The notes beneath the pieces are model-generated. The model searched no databases. It saw only the letters and a program-made list of their open reading frames with translations, and was not told the DNA's origin. The position numbers were made by a program, and so were the translations under genes. A DNA stretch of 64,000 nt from JAGRKR01 sp041397725 (GTDB taxonomy: Bacteria > Pseudomonadota > Alphaproteobacteria > Rhizobiales > Hyphomicrobiaceae): assembly GCA_041397725.1 (NCBI GenBank), contig JAWKVZ010000002.1, positions 124,001-188,000 of the forward strand, in the 5' to 3' direction. Below are positions 24,948-33,567 of this stretch, one piece after another; the first letter of the stretch is position 1; each line of letters opens with the position of its first letter.

Positions 24948-27900
24948 ATGGCCAAGGACAAGACTTCGCAGGCGAAGAGTGGGGGCCGCGACTGGTCCGA
25001 GACGCTCTACCTTCCCAAGACCGATTTCCCCATGCGCGCCGGCCTGCCGGAGCGCGAGCCGCAATTCCTTGCCCGTTGGCAGAAGCTCGGGCTCTACGAG
25101 CGCCTGCGCCGGGACGCCAAAGGACGCAGGCCCTACCTGCTCCACGATGGCCCACCCTACGCCAACGGCAACATCCACATCGGCACCGCTCTCAACAAGG
25201 TGCTGAAGGATGTCGTCACGCGCTCGCACCAGATGATGGGCTTCGACGCGAACTACGTCCCCGGCTGGGACTGCCACGGCCTGCCCATCGAATGGCAGAT
25301 CGAGGAGAGCTACCGGGCCAAGGGCACGAACCGCTCGAAGGACGAGATCCCGATCAACGAGTTCCGCCAGGAGTGCCGCACCTTCGCGACGAAGTGGCTC
25401 TCCATCCAGCGTGAGCAGTTCAAGCGACTGGGCGTCGAGGGCGACTGGGATCACCCCTACTCGACCATGAGCTTCGACGCGGAGGCCGTCATCGCGCGCG
25501 AGCTGATGAAATTCGCGATGAACGGCTCGCTCTATCGCGGCTCGAAGCCTGTCATGTGGTCGGTGGTGGAGCGCACGGCGCTGGCGGAGGCCGAGGTTGA
25601 GTATCACGATCACACCTCGCCGACGATCTGGGTGAAGTTTCCGATCGCGAGCGCGGAGACCGCGCCTGAGCAGGGCGAGACGCCATCGTCGCGCGTCGGG
25701 GACATCGCCGAGCTGCTCGACGCCTCGGTGGTCATCTGGACGACGACGCCGTGGACCATCCCCGGCAACCGCGCCATCTGCTACGGTCCTCGCATCTCCT
25801 ATGGCCTCTACCGCGTGACCGACGCGCCTGCCGACAACTGGGCGAAGCCCGGTGACAAGCTCGTTCTCGCCGATGCCCTGGCCGAAGGCGTGCGCGAGGC
25901 TGCCCGCATTGCGGCGTGGCAGCGCCTGGACGACGTGCGGCCGCAGGAGATCCGCGCCTGTCGCCATCCTTTCCATGACCAGGGCTACGATTTCGAGGTT
26001 CGGCTCTTCGCGGGCGACCACGTCACGGACGATGCCGGCACGGGGTTCGTGCACACCGCGCCGGGTCACGGCGCGGAGGACTACGGCGTCTACGAGCAGC
26101 ACAAGGCGGCCTTCGCCGAAGCCGGCATCCCCGAGGTGCCGCAGACCGTCGGCGAGGACGGCTACTACTTCAAGCACGTGCCCATCTTCGGCGGCGACAA
26201 GCCGCGTCGCGTCATCGACGACCGCGGCAAGTTCGCGGACGCCAACGACGCCGTGATCCAGGAGCTGGTGAAGGCCGGTGCGCTGCTGGCGCGCGGGCGG
26301 CTGAAGCACACTTATCCCCATTCCTGGCGCTCCAAGGCGCCGGTCATCTTCCGCAACACGCCGCAGTGGTTCATCGCGCTCGACACGCCCGTGGCCGTGC
26401 CCGGGCACGGCGCCGCCAAGACCATTCGCGACATGGCGCTGACGGCCATCTCCGACACGCGCTTCGTGCCGCCGGCCGGACAGAACCGCCTGCGCGGCAT
26501 GATCGAGGCGCGCCCCGATTGGGTGATCTCACGCCAGCGGGCCTGGGGCGTGCCGATCACGGTATTCGTCAATGCCGACAGTACTTCGCCGGAGTTCGGC
26601 ACCTACATCCCGCGCGCCGACTGGCCGCACTCGCAGGCGCTGATCGAGCGCATTGCCGAGGCCTTCACCGCCGAGGGGGCGGATGCCTGGTTCGTGGCCG
26701 GCGCCAAGGAACGCTTCCTGACGGGGCTCGTCGACGATCCATCCCGCTGGGAGCAGGTCACCGACATCCTGGACGTGTGGTTCGATTCAGGCTCCACGCA
26801 CGCGTTCGTGCTGGAGCAGCGCAAGGACCTCCAGTGGCCGGCCGCGGTCTACCTCGAAGGCTCCGACCAGCATCGCGGCTGGTTCCATTCCTCGCTGCTC
26901 GAGAGTTGCGGCACCCGCGGGCGCGCGCCCTACGACGCCGTCGTGACGCACGGCTTCGTGGTCGACGAGAACGGACGCAAGATGTCGAAGTCGCTCGGCA
27001 ACACCGTCGCGCCCGAGGACATCATCAAGCAGTACGGCGCCGACATCCTCCGACTGTGGGTGATGAGTGCCGATTACACCGACGATCTGAGGATCGGCCC
27101 GGAGATCCTGAAGTCCGTGGTCGATGCCTACCGGAAGATCCGCAACACCGTGCGCTGGCTGCTGGGCAACCTCGCGCACTTCGAGGAGAAGTTGCGCCTC
27201 GATGCCGCCGAGATGCCCGAGCTCGACCGCTTGATGCTGCACGAGCTCGCCTCGCTCGACCTCATCGTGCGCAAGGCCTATGCGGACTACGACTACAAGC
27301 GCATCTATCAGGCGCTGTCTACGTTCTGCATCAACGATCTGTCGGCCTTCTACTTCGACATCCGCAAAGATGCGCTCTATTGCGACGCTGCCGACAGCGT
27401 GCGCAGGCGCGCGGCGCTGACGGTGCTCGACGACGTCTTCCGCTGCCTGACGACATGGCTCGCGCCGATGCTGCCCTTCACCATGGAGGAGGCCTGGCTC
27501 TCGCGCTATCCGGGCTCGGAGGGCTCCGTGCATCTCCAGCAGTTCCCGGATGTGCCCTCGCCCTGGCGGGATACGGAGCTGGCCGAGCGCTGGGAGCGCG
27601 TGCGCCGGGTGCGGCGTGTCATCACCGGTGCGCTGGAGCTCGAGCGCCACGACAAGCGCATCGGCTCGAGCCTCGAGGCGGCGCCGGAAGTATACGTCTC
27701 CGACGCGAAGCTGCTTGCCGCACTGGATGGACTTGATCTCGCGGAGATCGCCATCACCAGCGCTCTCGTGCTCAAGGACGGGGCAGCGCCGTCCGGAGCC
27801 TTCAGCCTCGCCGAGGTTCCGGGAGTCGCGGTCGTCCCGCGCCGGGCGGAAGGGCGCAAGTGTCTGCGCTCGTGGCGCATTGTGCCCGATGTCGGCAGCG

Positions 27901-27986
27901 ATCCGGACTATCCGGACCTCAGTGCCCGGGATGCCGCCGTCATGCGTCAGCGCGACCGTGACGCGGCAGCGGCAGGCGGGGCCTGA
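24948..27986 (+). CDS. ileS: Isoleucyl-tRNA synthetase
   Basis: A 1012-residue class I synthetase. The HIGH motif appears as HIGT in YANGNIHIGTALNK and the KMSKS motif is intact in GRKMSKSLGN. The editing (CP1) domain has WTTTPWTIPGN, and the anticodon-binding domain follows. It charges tRNA-Ile and edits Val-tRNA. At the C-terminus the zinc finger found in E. coli IleS (four cysteines) is mostly missing; only one cysteine remains in RKCLRSWRI. It is followed 26 bases later by lspA, the common ileS-lspA order. Confidence 0.96.
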   Translation: MAKDKTSQAKSGGRDWSETLYLPKTDFPMRAGLPEREPQFLARWQKLGLYERLRRDAKGRRPYLLHDGPPYANGNIHIGTALNKVLKDVVTRSHQMMGFDANYVPGWDCHGLPIEWQIEESYRAKGTNRSKDEIPINEFRQECRTFATKWLSIQREQFKRLGVEGDWDHPYSTMSFDAEAVIARELMKFAMNGSLYRGSKPVMWSVVERTALAEAEVEYHDHTSPTIWVKFPIASAETAPEQGETPSSRVGDIAELLDASVVIWTTTPWTIPGNRAICYGPRISYGLYRVTDAPADNWAKPGDKLVLADALAEGVREAARIAAWQRLDDVRPQEIRACRHPFHDQGYDFEVRLFAGDHVTDDAGTGFVHTAPGHGAEDYGVYEQHKAAFAEAGIPEVPQTVGEDGYYFKHVPIFGGDKPRRVIDDRGKFADANDAVIQELVKAGALLARGRLKHTYPHSWRSKAPVIFRNTPQWFIALDTPVAVPGHGAAKTIRDMALTAISDTRFVPPAGQNRLRGMIEARPDWVISRQRAWGVPITVFVNADSTSPEFGTYIPRADWPHSQALIERIAEAFTAEGADAWFVAGAKERFLTGLVDDPSRWEQVTDILDVWFDSGSTHAFVLEQRKDLQWPAAVYLEGSDQHRGWFHSSLLESCGTRGRAPYDAVVTHGFVVDENGRKMSKSLGNTVAPEDIIKQYGADILRLWVMSADYTDDLRIGPEILKSVVDAYRKIRNTVRWLLGNLAHFEEKLRLDAAEMPELDRLMLHELASLDLIVRKAYADYDYKRIYQALSTFCINDLSAFYFDIRKDALYCDAADSVRRRAALTVLDDVFRCLTTWLAPMLPFTMEEAWLSRYPGSEGSVHLQQFPDVPSPWRDTELAERWERVRRVRRVITGALELERHDKRIGSSLEAAPEVYVSDAKLLAALDGLDLAEIAITSALVLKDGAAPSGAFSLAEVPGVAVVPRRAEGRKCLRSWRIVPDVGSDPDYPDLSARDAAVMRQRDRDAAAAGGA

Positions 27987-28012
27987 CGCGTCGCCGCAGT
28001 TCGGATGGGGCA

Positions 28013-28546
28013 TTGAGAGCGAGGACGCTGACCGTGCTCAAGGAGTGGTTCTACGGCCCCTATTCGCGGCTCGGCCTCGCCGTGGCGCTGCCGACGTGCG
28101 TGATCGACCAGGCGCACAAGGTGTGGATGATCGAGATCTACGACATCGCCACCAAGGCCCCGGTGCGGGTAACGGCGTTTCTCGATCTCGTCTACACGCT
28201 CAACAAGGGGATCAGCTATGGCATGCTGACCCAGGACACGGCACTCGGGCAGGCGCTGCTGGCCGGCTTCGCGGCGGTCGCCGTGGCCGTCATGGCCCAC
28301 TGGCTGGCCAGACATACGACGTCGGGCATCGCCGCCGTCGGGCTCGGGCTGGTGATGGGCGGCGCCATCGGGAACGCCATCGATCGCTTCCGGCTCGGCG
28401 GCGTCGCCGACTTTTTCTCCGTGCACGCCCACGGGTTCTATTGGTATGTGTTCAACATCGCCGATGTGGCGATAGTTGCCGGTGTGGTATGCCTCCTGTA
28501 TGACTGGTTCTGGCCGAGTCGCAATGCCGCCCAAAAGGCGGGCTAG
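28013..28546 (+). CDS. lspA: Lipoprotein signal peptidase
   Basis: A 177-residue four-helix membrane aspartyl peptidase (signal peptidase II) that cleaves the signal of prolipoproteins. Catalytic aspartates are Asp123 in GGVADFF and Asp141 in FNIADVAI, in positions close to E. coli Asp124 and Asp143. The NKGISYGML motif is also present. The start is TTG at 28013 behind GGATGGGG; a GTG at 28034 preceded by GAGGA is a fair alternative. It follows ileS and precedes a small lipoprotein gene that is a likely client. Confidence 0.92.
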   Translation: MRARTLTVLKEWFYGPYSRLGLAVALPTCVIDQAHKVWMIEIYDIATKAPVRVTAFLDLVYTLNKGISYGMLTQDTALGQALLAGFAAVAVAVMAHWLARHTTSGIAAVGLGLVMGGAIGNAIDRFRLGGVADFFSVHAHGFYWYVFNIADVAIVAGVVCLLYDWFWPSRNAAQKAG

Positions 28547-28632
28547 AAGCGCCTAGCCCTGATGATTCGGGGTCAGGTCACGAGGTCCGCGCCGTGGCGC
28601 AGGCGTCGTTTGGGGGATAGGGACACCTCGAT

Positions 28633-29091
28633 ATGCACAGCTTTCATCGCACCTGCGCGAGAAGTGTGATGGCCGCCCTCCTGCTGGCCGGGGTGGCGAC
28701 CACGACCGCCGGCTGCGGTGGCGTGGAGCTCGAAGGCAAGCTGTTCGACGCCCTCGGCGTCAGCCCGTCCGCCACTGCCGCCAGCCGGAAAGAGCCGGTC
28801 GTGCCCGAGCGCTCGGGTATCGTGGTGCCGCCGCGCATGGACAAGCTGCCGGCGCCCGGCACCGGCCAGCCGGCGCTCGCCGACGGCAGCTGGCCTGTCG
28901 ATCCCGAGCTGAAGCGTGCCGCGGAGAAGGCCGAAAAAGAGCGCAAGATGGCGGCCTACTGCCGCGATGGCGACCTCAACAGCGGCAAGGTCCGGGATCG
29001 CGAATGGTGGGAGAAGCTCTCCGGCGATACGGCGCGCTGCCCGACCGCGTTCGGACGCTCCATCGACAAGGGCCTGAACGGACCCAAATAA
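28633..29091 (+). CDS. Small predicted lipoprotein
   Basis: A 152-residue protein of unknown function. It has a signal sequence with hydrophobic core (MAALLLAGVATT) and a cysteine at residue 28 preceded by TTAG, a weak lipobox (no Leu at -3). The mature part has a Pro-rich segment, a charged helix (about residues 98-112) and two further cysteines. It follows lspA by 86 bases and precedes an M16 peptidase pair, an order I associate with Hyphomicrobiales genomes. It may be an outer-membrane lipoprotein; nothing shows its function. Confidence 0.65.
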   Translation: MHSFHRTCARSVMAALLLAGVATTTAGCGGVELEGKLFDALGVSPSATAASRKEPVVPERSGIVVPPRMDKLPAPGTGQPALADGSWPVDPELKRAAEKAEKERKMAAYCRDGDLNSGKVRDREWWEKLSGDTARCPTAFGRSIDKGLNGPK

Positions 29092-29399
29092 GGGGCTCGG
29101 GGAGCTGTGGCTGCCTTGCCCGCTTGCAGCCGGCATGTCGGCACGGCGGCTCCGAAAGGCTCATGACAGCCTTGTAATTTGACTTGCGACGCCCAGATGC
29201 CGTCAATCGTGAGATCGGATCGCGGTGGCTTGTCGCACCGCAGGCGCGTGCCGGGCAACACGCTCGGATGCGCGCACAACTTGGCGGACGGCCGCTTCCC
29301 GGATGTGCCGGTCGGGCGGTTGTGGCCCGTCATGCGAAAATTGGGCGGTCCGGCGGCGGCGATAGGCCCGCAGTGCCGACCTCCGAGAGGAGCACGTTC
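29092..29399. other. Non-coding region before the M16 peptidase operon
   Basis: A 308-base stretch. A candidate sigma-70 -35 element TTGACT at 29179-29184 is followed after 17 bases by GTCAAT, which matches TATAAT in only three positions, so the promoter is tentative. No RNA gene or convincing small frame was found. GAGAGGAG at the right end is the ribosome site of the peptidase gene. Confidence 0.4.
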
Positions 29400-30815
29400 A
29401 TGCCGATGCTGGCACGCGTACGTCCTGCAACCCTTCTAACGGCGCTCATCATCATGCTGGTGACAGGTTTCGCGACTCTCGCCGCGGATTCACAAACGCG
29501 CGCGACGCACTTCAAGCTCGGCAATGGCATGGAGGTCGTCGTCGTCCCCGACCATCGTGCCCCGGTCGTCACGCACATGGTCTGGTATCGCGTGGGGGCC
29601 GCCGACGAGCCGCCCGGCCGCTCCGGCATCGCGCATTTTCTCGAGCATCTGATGTTCAAGTCGACGGAGAAGCTCGCCATGGGTGAGTTCTCCAGGATCG
29701 TGGCGCGGCTCGGCGGGCAGGACAATGCCTTCACCGGCCAGGACGCGACGGCCTACTTCCAGCGCATCTCCAAGGCGCAGCTGCGACGCGTGATGGAGAT
29801 GGAGGCGGACCGCATGGTCAACCTCAGGCTGGGCGAGAAGGAAGTTCTGACCGAGCGCGACGTGATCCTCGAGGAGCGCCGCTCGCGCGTCGAGAACAAC
29901 CCGTCGGCGCTGCTCGACGAGCAGATGTCGGCGGCGCTCTATCTCAACCATCCCTATCGTATTCCCGTCATCGGCTGGGCCAACGAGATGGCCAAGCTGA
30001 GCCGTGACGACGCGCTCACCTTCTACAAGCGCTTCTATGCGCCGAACAACGCCATCCTCGTCGTGTCGGGTGACGTCACGGCCGAAGAGGTGCGCCGCCT
30101 GGCTGAGGAGATCTACGGCAAGCTCAAGCCGGTCCCCTCCATCACCGCCCGTGTCCGGCCGCAGGAGCCGGTGCACCTCGCGCCGCGCCACATCACGCTC
30201 AAGGACCCGCGCGCTGCCCGCCCGACCGTGCAGCGCTATTATCTGGCGCCGAGCTACCGCACGGCCAAGCCTGGCGAGGCCGAGGCCATCGAGCTGCTCA
30301 TGAAGATCGCGGCCAGCGGTTCCACCAGCCGCATGTACAAGCGGCTGGTCGTCGAAAAGAAAGTCGCGGCCAGTGCCAGTGGCTGGTATTCCGGTTCCGG
30401 TCTCGACTACGGCAAGATTGGCCTCTACGCCATCGCCGCCGACGGCGTGCCGCTCGATACGCTCGAGCAGGAGATGGATGCCGTGGTGGCCGAGATTCGC
30501 GACAAGGGCGTGACGGCGGCCGAGCTGGACCGCGCCAAGAAGGCCTATCTCGCCGCCTATATCTACGAAAGCGACAGTCAGGCGACGCTCGCCCGCCGCT
30601 ATGGCTGGGCGCTCGTCGTGGGGCAGACGGTCAAGGACGTCGAGGAGTGGCCCGACCGCTTGAGGGCGGTGACCGTCGCGCAGGTGAAGGCGGCGGCGGC
30701 GGCGGTGCTGGACATCCGCCGGTCGGTGACCGGGCGGCTCGTGCCGGTGCCTCAGGCCAGCGCACGATCAGGCAAGACACCCGCGTCAAAGCCGGCCAAG
30801 CCAAGCAAGTCGTGA
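29400..30815 (+). CDS. M16-family zinc peptidase, active subunit
   Basis: A 471-residue exported protein. Residues 1-29 form a signal peptide (LLTALIIMLVTGFATLAA). The inverted zinc site is His79-Phe-Leu-Glu82-His83, and Glu159 sits 76 residues after His83, the HxxEH-x76-E pattern of M16 peptidases. It pairs with the next gene, whose product lacks the zinc site but carries the Arg/Tyr region; such two-gene M16B enzymes act as heterodimers degrading peptides. Location is the periplasm. The ATG at 29400 is chosen for its GAGAGGAG site and the signal peptide. The C-terminus is a Lys/Ser/Pro tail. Confidence 0.9.
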   Translation: MPMLARVRPATLLTALIIMLVTGFATLAADSQTRATHFKLGNGMEVVVVPDHRAPVVTHMVWYRVGAADEPPGRSGIAHFLEHLMFKSTEKLAMGEFSRIVARLGGQDNAFTGQDATAYFQRISKAQLRRVMEMEADRMVNLRLGEKEVLTERDVILEERRSRVENNPSALLDEQMSAALYLNHPYRIPVIGWANEMAKLSRDDALTFYKRFYAPNNAILVVSGDVTAEEVRRLAEEIYGKLKPVPSITARVRPQEPVHLAPRHITLKDPRAARPTVQRYYLAPSYRTAKPGEAEAIELLMKIAASGSTSRMYKRLVVEKKVAASASGWYSGSGLDYGKIGLYAIAADGVPLDTLEQEMDAVVAEIRDKGVTAAELDRAKKAYLAAYIYESDSQATLARRYGWALVVGQTVKDVEEWPDRLRAVTVAQVKAAAAAVLDIRRSVTGRLVPVPQASARSGKTPASKPAKPSKS

Positions 30816-30835
30816 CCAACCCCGAGGTGATCGAT

Positions 30836-32194
30836 ATGACCCGACCTGCTGGTCGTGTGACGTCCCTGACGGCCGGCGCGGCGGCTTTCGTCGCGTTCGT
30901 CGCAGCAGTACTCGTTCTTTGGAGCCCGAGCGCCAACGCCATGAAGATCCAGACCGTCAGGAGCCCGGGCGGCATCGAGGCCTGGCTCGTCGAGGAGCAC
31001 AAGGTGCCGTTGCTGGCGCTGCGCTTCGCCTTCGATGGCGGCAGCGCGCAGGACCCCAAGGGCCGGCCCGGTGTCTCCTATCTGCTCACGTCGATCCTCG
31101 ACGAGGGCGCGGGCAAGCTGAGCGCGGCCCGCTTCCAGGAGAAGCTCGAGGAGCTGGCGGTGCGCATGCGCTTCCAGGTCACCTTCGACGAGTTCTACGG
31201 AAGCTTCGAGACGCTCACCAGCAACCGTGACGCTGCCGCCGAGCTGTTGCGACTGGCGCTCAACGAGCCGCGCTTCGACGCCGAGGCGCTCGAGCGCATG
31301 CGCAAGCAGCTGCTGGCCTCGCTCGCCTACGCCGCCAAGAACCCCGAGAGCGTCGCTTCCCAGCAGTGGTACGCCCAGGTCTTCAAGGGGCATCCCTACG
31401 GCAGCCCGATCAAGGGCACGCCCGAATCGGTCGCCGCGATCACGCGCGACGATCTCGTGGCCTTCCACAAGCGCGTGTTCACGCGTCAGAACCTGAGAAT
31501 CGTCGCAGTCGGCGACATCGACGCCAAGTCGCTCGGGCTGCTGCTCGATAGGATCTTCGGCAAGCTGCCGGCCAAGTCCGAGCTCGTCGAGGTGCCCGAG
31601 GCGCGCATCGTGGCCGGCCCCCATCAGAAGGTCTTCGAGATGGCTGTGCCGCAGTCGGTGGCGCGTTTCGGCCTGCAAGGTATCGCCCGCAAGGACCCCG
31701 CCTTCGTGCCGGCCTTCGTGCTCAACCACATCATCGGCGGTGGCGGTTTCGGCTCGCGCTTCATGGAGGAGGTGCGTGAGAAGCGCGGTCTCGCCTACTC
31801 CGTCTACAGCTATCTCGATCCCATGCGCCGGGCTGCGATCTTCTACGGTGGCGTTGCCACCCGCAACGACGGCATGGCGAAGTCGCTCGAGGTCATCCGC
31901 GCCGAGCTCAAGCGCATCGGCGAGAAGGGACCGACGGAGAAGGAGCTGCAGGCGGCCAAGGACTATCTGGTCGGCTCGTTCGCGCTGCGTTTCGACACCA
32001 ACGCCAAGATCGCCAGCCAGCTTCTCGGCATCCTCACCCAGGATCTCGGCATCGATTACGTCGACAAGCGCAACGGCCTGATCCAGGCTGTGACCATCGA
32101 CGATGTGCGGCGCGTGGCGAAGCGACTTTTTGCGGAGGATGCGCTGATCGTCACCATCGTGGGCCAGCCGAAGAACCTCAAGAGCCGGTCGTGA
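30836..32194 (+). CDS. M16-family peptidase, R/Y (non-zinc) subunit
   Basis: A 452-residue exported protein with signal peptide ending SPSANA. The place of HxxEH holds SYLLTSILDEG, so no zinc is bound. The substrate-binding Arg/Tyr motif is retained in REKRGLAYSVYSY. In proteobacterial M16B heterodimers the active site is made jointly by the zinc subunit and this subunit. It starts 20 bases after the zinc subunit stop and its own 3' end overlaps pgi by 4 bases. It probably completes the periplasmic peptidase with the gene before it. Confidence 0.9.
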   Translation: MTRPAGRVTSLTAGAAAFVAFVAAVLVLWSPSANAMKIQTVRSPGGIEAWLVEEHKVPLLALRFAFDGGSAQDPKGRPGVSYLLTSILDEGAGKLSAARFQEKLEELAVRMRFQVTFDEFYGSFETLTSNRDAAAELLRLALNEPRFDAEALERMRKQLLASLAYAAKNPESVASQQWYAQVFKGHPYGSPIKGTPESVAAITRDDLVAFHKRVFTRQNLRIVAVGDIDAKSLGLLLDRIFGKLPAKSELVEVPEARIVAGPHQKVFEMAVPQSVARFGLQGIARKDPAFVPAFVLNHIIGGGGFGSRFMEEVREKRGLAYSVYSYLDPMRRAAIFYGGVATRNDGMAKSLEVIRAELKRIGEKGPTEKELQAAKDYLVGSFALRFDTNAKIASQLLGILTQDLGIDYVDKRNGLIQAVTIDDVRRVAKRLFAEDALIVTIVGQPKNLKSRS

Positions 32195-33540
32195 GCGGCT
32201 CGTCGTCCGCGGCGCTGATGCATCAGGACGTCGGGGGGTGCCTCGATGCGGCCTTGCCCGGCCGGGGGTTGCCCAGGACGTCTCTGGAGCGTCGGCTGGT
32301 GCTGCTGAAGCCGCACCTTGCCGATCTCGCGACAGCGGCAGAGAGCGGGGCGCTGCCACTGCTCTCGATCGTCTCAGAGCGCGACGACGTCACCGCCGCG
32401 GCCGCCGCGCTGGCGCGTCTCAGCGAGGGCGGCGATACTCTGGTCTTCTTCGGCACGGGCGGCTCGAGCCTCGGCGGCCAGACACTCGCCCAGCTTGCCG
32501 GCTGGAACATTCCGGGCAGCGCCAGCGCCTCGCAACTGCGCCGGCCACGCACGCGCTTCTACGACAATTTCGACCCCGATACGCTGGAGCGGGCGCTGGC
32601 CAGCATGGATCTTGCTCGCGCCCGCTTCGTCGTCACCTCCAAGTCGGGCACCACGGTCGAGACGCTGACCCAGGCGGTCGCCGCCATGGCGGCCGTGCGC
32701 GCGGCCGGTCACGGGGCGCACCTCGATCGTCATTTCCTGTTCGTGACGGAGCCGGATCGCCCGGGCGTGCGCAACGGCCTGCGTGCGCTGGCTGGCGAAT
32801 TCGCCATTCCCGTGCTCGATCATCACACGGGCATCGGCGGGCGCTACTCCGTGCTCTCCAACGTGGGCCTGTTGCCGGCCATGGCCCGCGGTCTCGATCC
32901 GCTGGCCATCCGTGACGGGGCCAGGTCGGTCGTCGAAGCCATGATCGCCGCGCGCGATCCGGCCGACGTGCCTGCCGCGGTCGGCGCTGCCACGACCGTG
33001 GGGCTCGCCGAGGACTGCGGTGTGCATGTCCTGGTCATGATGCCCTATGCCGACCGGCTCGGGCGTTTCGGGCACTGGTACGTGCAGCTCTGGGCGGAAA
33101 GCCTCGGCAAGGGCGGCAAAGGCACGACGCCGCTCGCTGCACTCGGTCCCCTCGACCAGCACAGCCAGCTCCAGCTCTTCATGGACGGACCGCCGGAGCA
33201 CATGCTGACGATCCTGCGCGTGGCGCCGCGTGGGCGCGGCACGATCGTGGACGCGGATCTGGCGCGCCGCGGCGGGCTCGAAGCGCTGGCCGGGCGTCCC
33301 TGTGGCGATCTCGTGGCGGCGCAGGGCGAGGCCATTGCGGAGGCGTTGCGCGAGGCCGGCCGGCCGGTGAGGACAATCGACATCCCGCGGCTTGACGAGC
33401 GCAGCATGGGTGCTCTCTTGATGCACTTCATGCTCGAGACGATTCTCGCCGCCCGCCTCATGGGCATCGATCCGTTCGATCAGCCCGGCGTGGAGCTGGC
33501 GAAGCGGCTGACGCGGGATCGGCTCGGGCGCAGCAACTGA
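32191..33540 (+). CDS. pgi: Glucose-6-phosphate isomerase
   Basis: A 449-residue isomerase. SIS-type sugar-binding FFGTGGSSLGGQT, FVVTSKSGTTVET, and the signature GGRYSVLSNVG are present. It interconverts glucose-6-phosphate and fructose-6-phosphate. It is shorter than the roughly 550-residue E. coli enzyme, as in many alphaproteobacteria. The start is GTG at 32191 overlapping the preceding stop (GTGA); an ATG at 32218 is possible. It is read with the M16 pair although functionally unrelated. Confidence 0.9.
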   Translation: MSGSSSAALMHQDVGGCLDAALPGRGLPRTSLERRLVLLKPHLADLATAAESGALPLLSIVSERDDVTAAAAALARLSEGGDTLVFFGTGGSSLGGQTLAQLAGWNIPGSASASQLRRPRTRFYDNFDPDTLERALASMDLARARFVVTSKSGTTVETLTQAVAAMAAVRAAGHGAHLDRHFLFVTEPDRPGVRNGLRALAGEFAIPVLDHHTGIGGRYSVLSNVGLLPAMARGLDPLAIRDGARSVVEAMIAARDPADVPAAVGAATTVGLAEDCGVHVLVMMPYADRLGRFGHWYVQLWAESLGKGGKGTTPLAALGPLDQHSQLQLFMDGPPEHMLTILRVAPRGRGTIVDADLARRGGLEALAGRPCGDLVAAQGEAIAEALREAGRPVRTIDIPRLDERSMGALLMHFMLETILAARLMGIDPFDQPGVELAKRLTRDRLGRSN

Positions 33541-33567
33541 GCTCGCGGCCAGAAGGGAACCTGTGGC

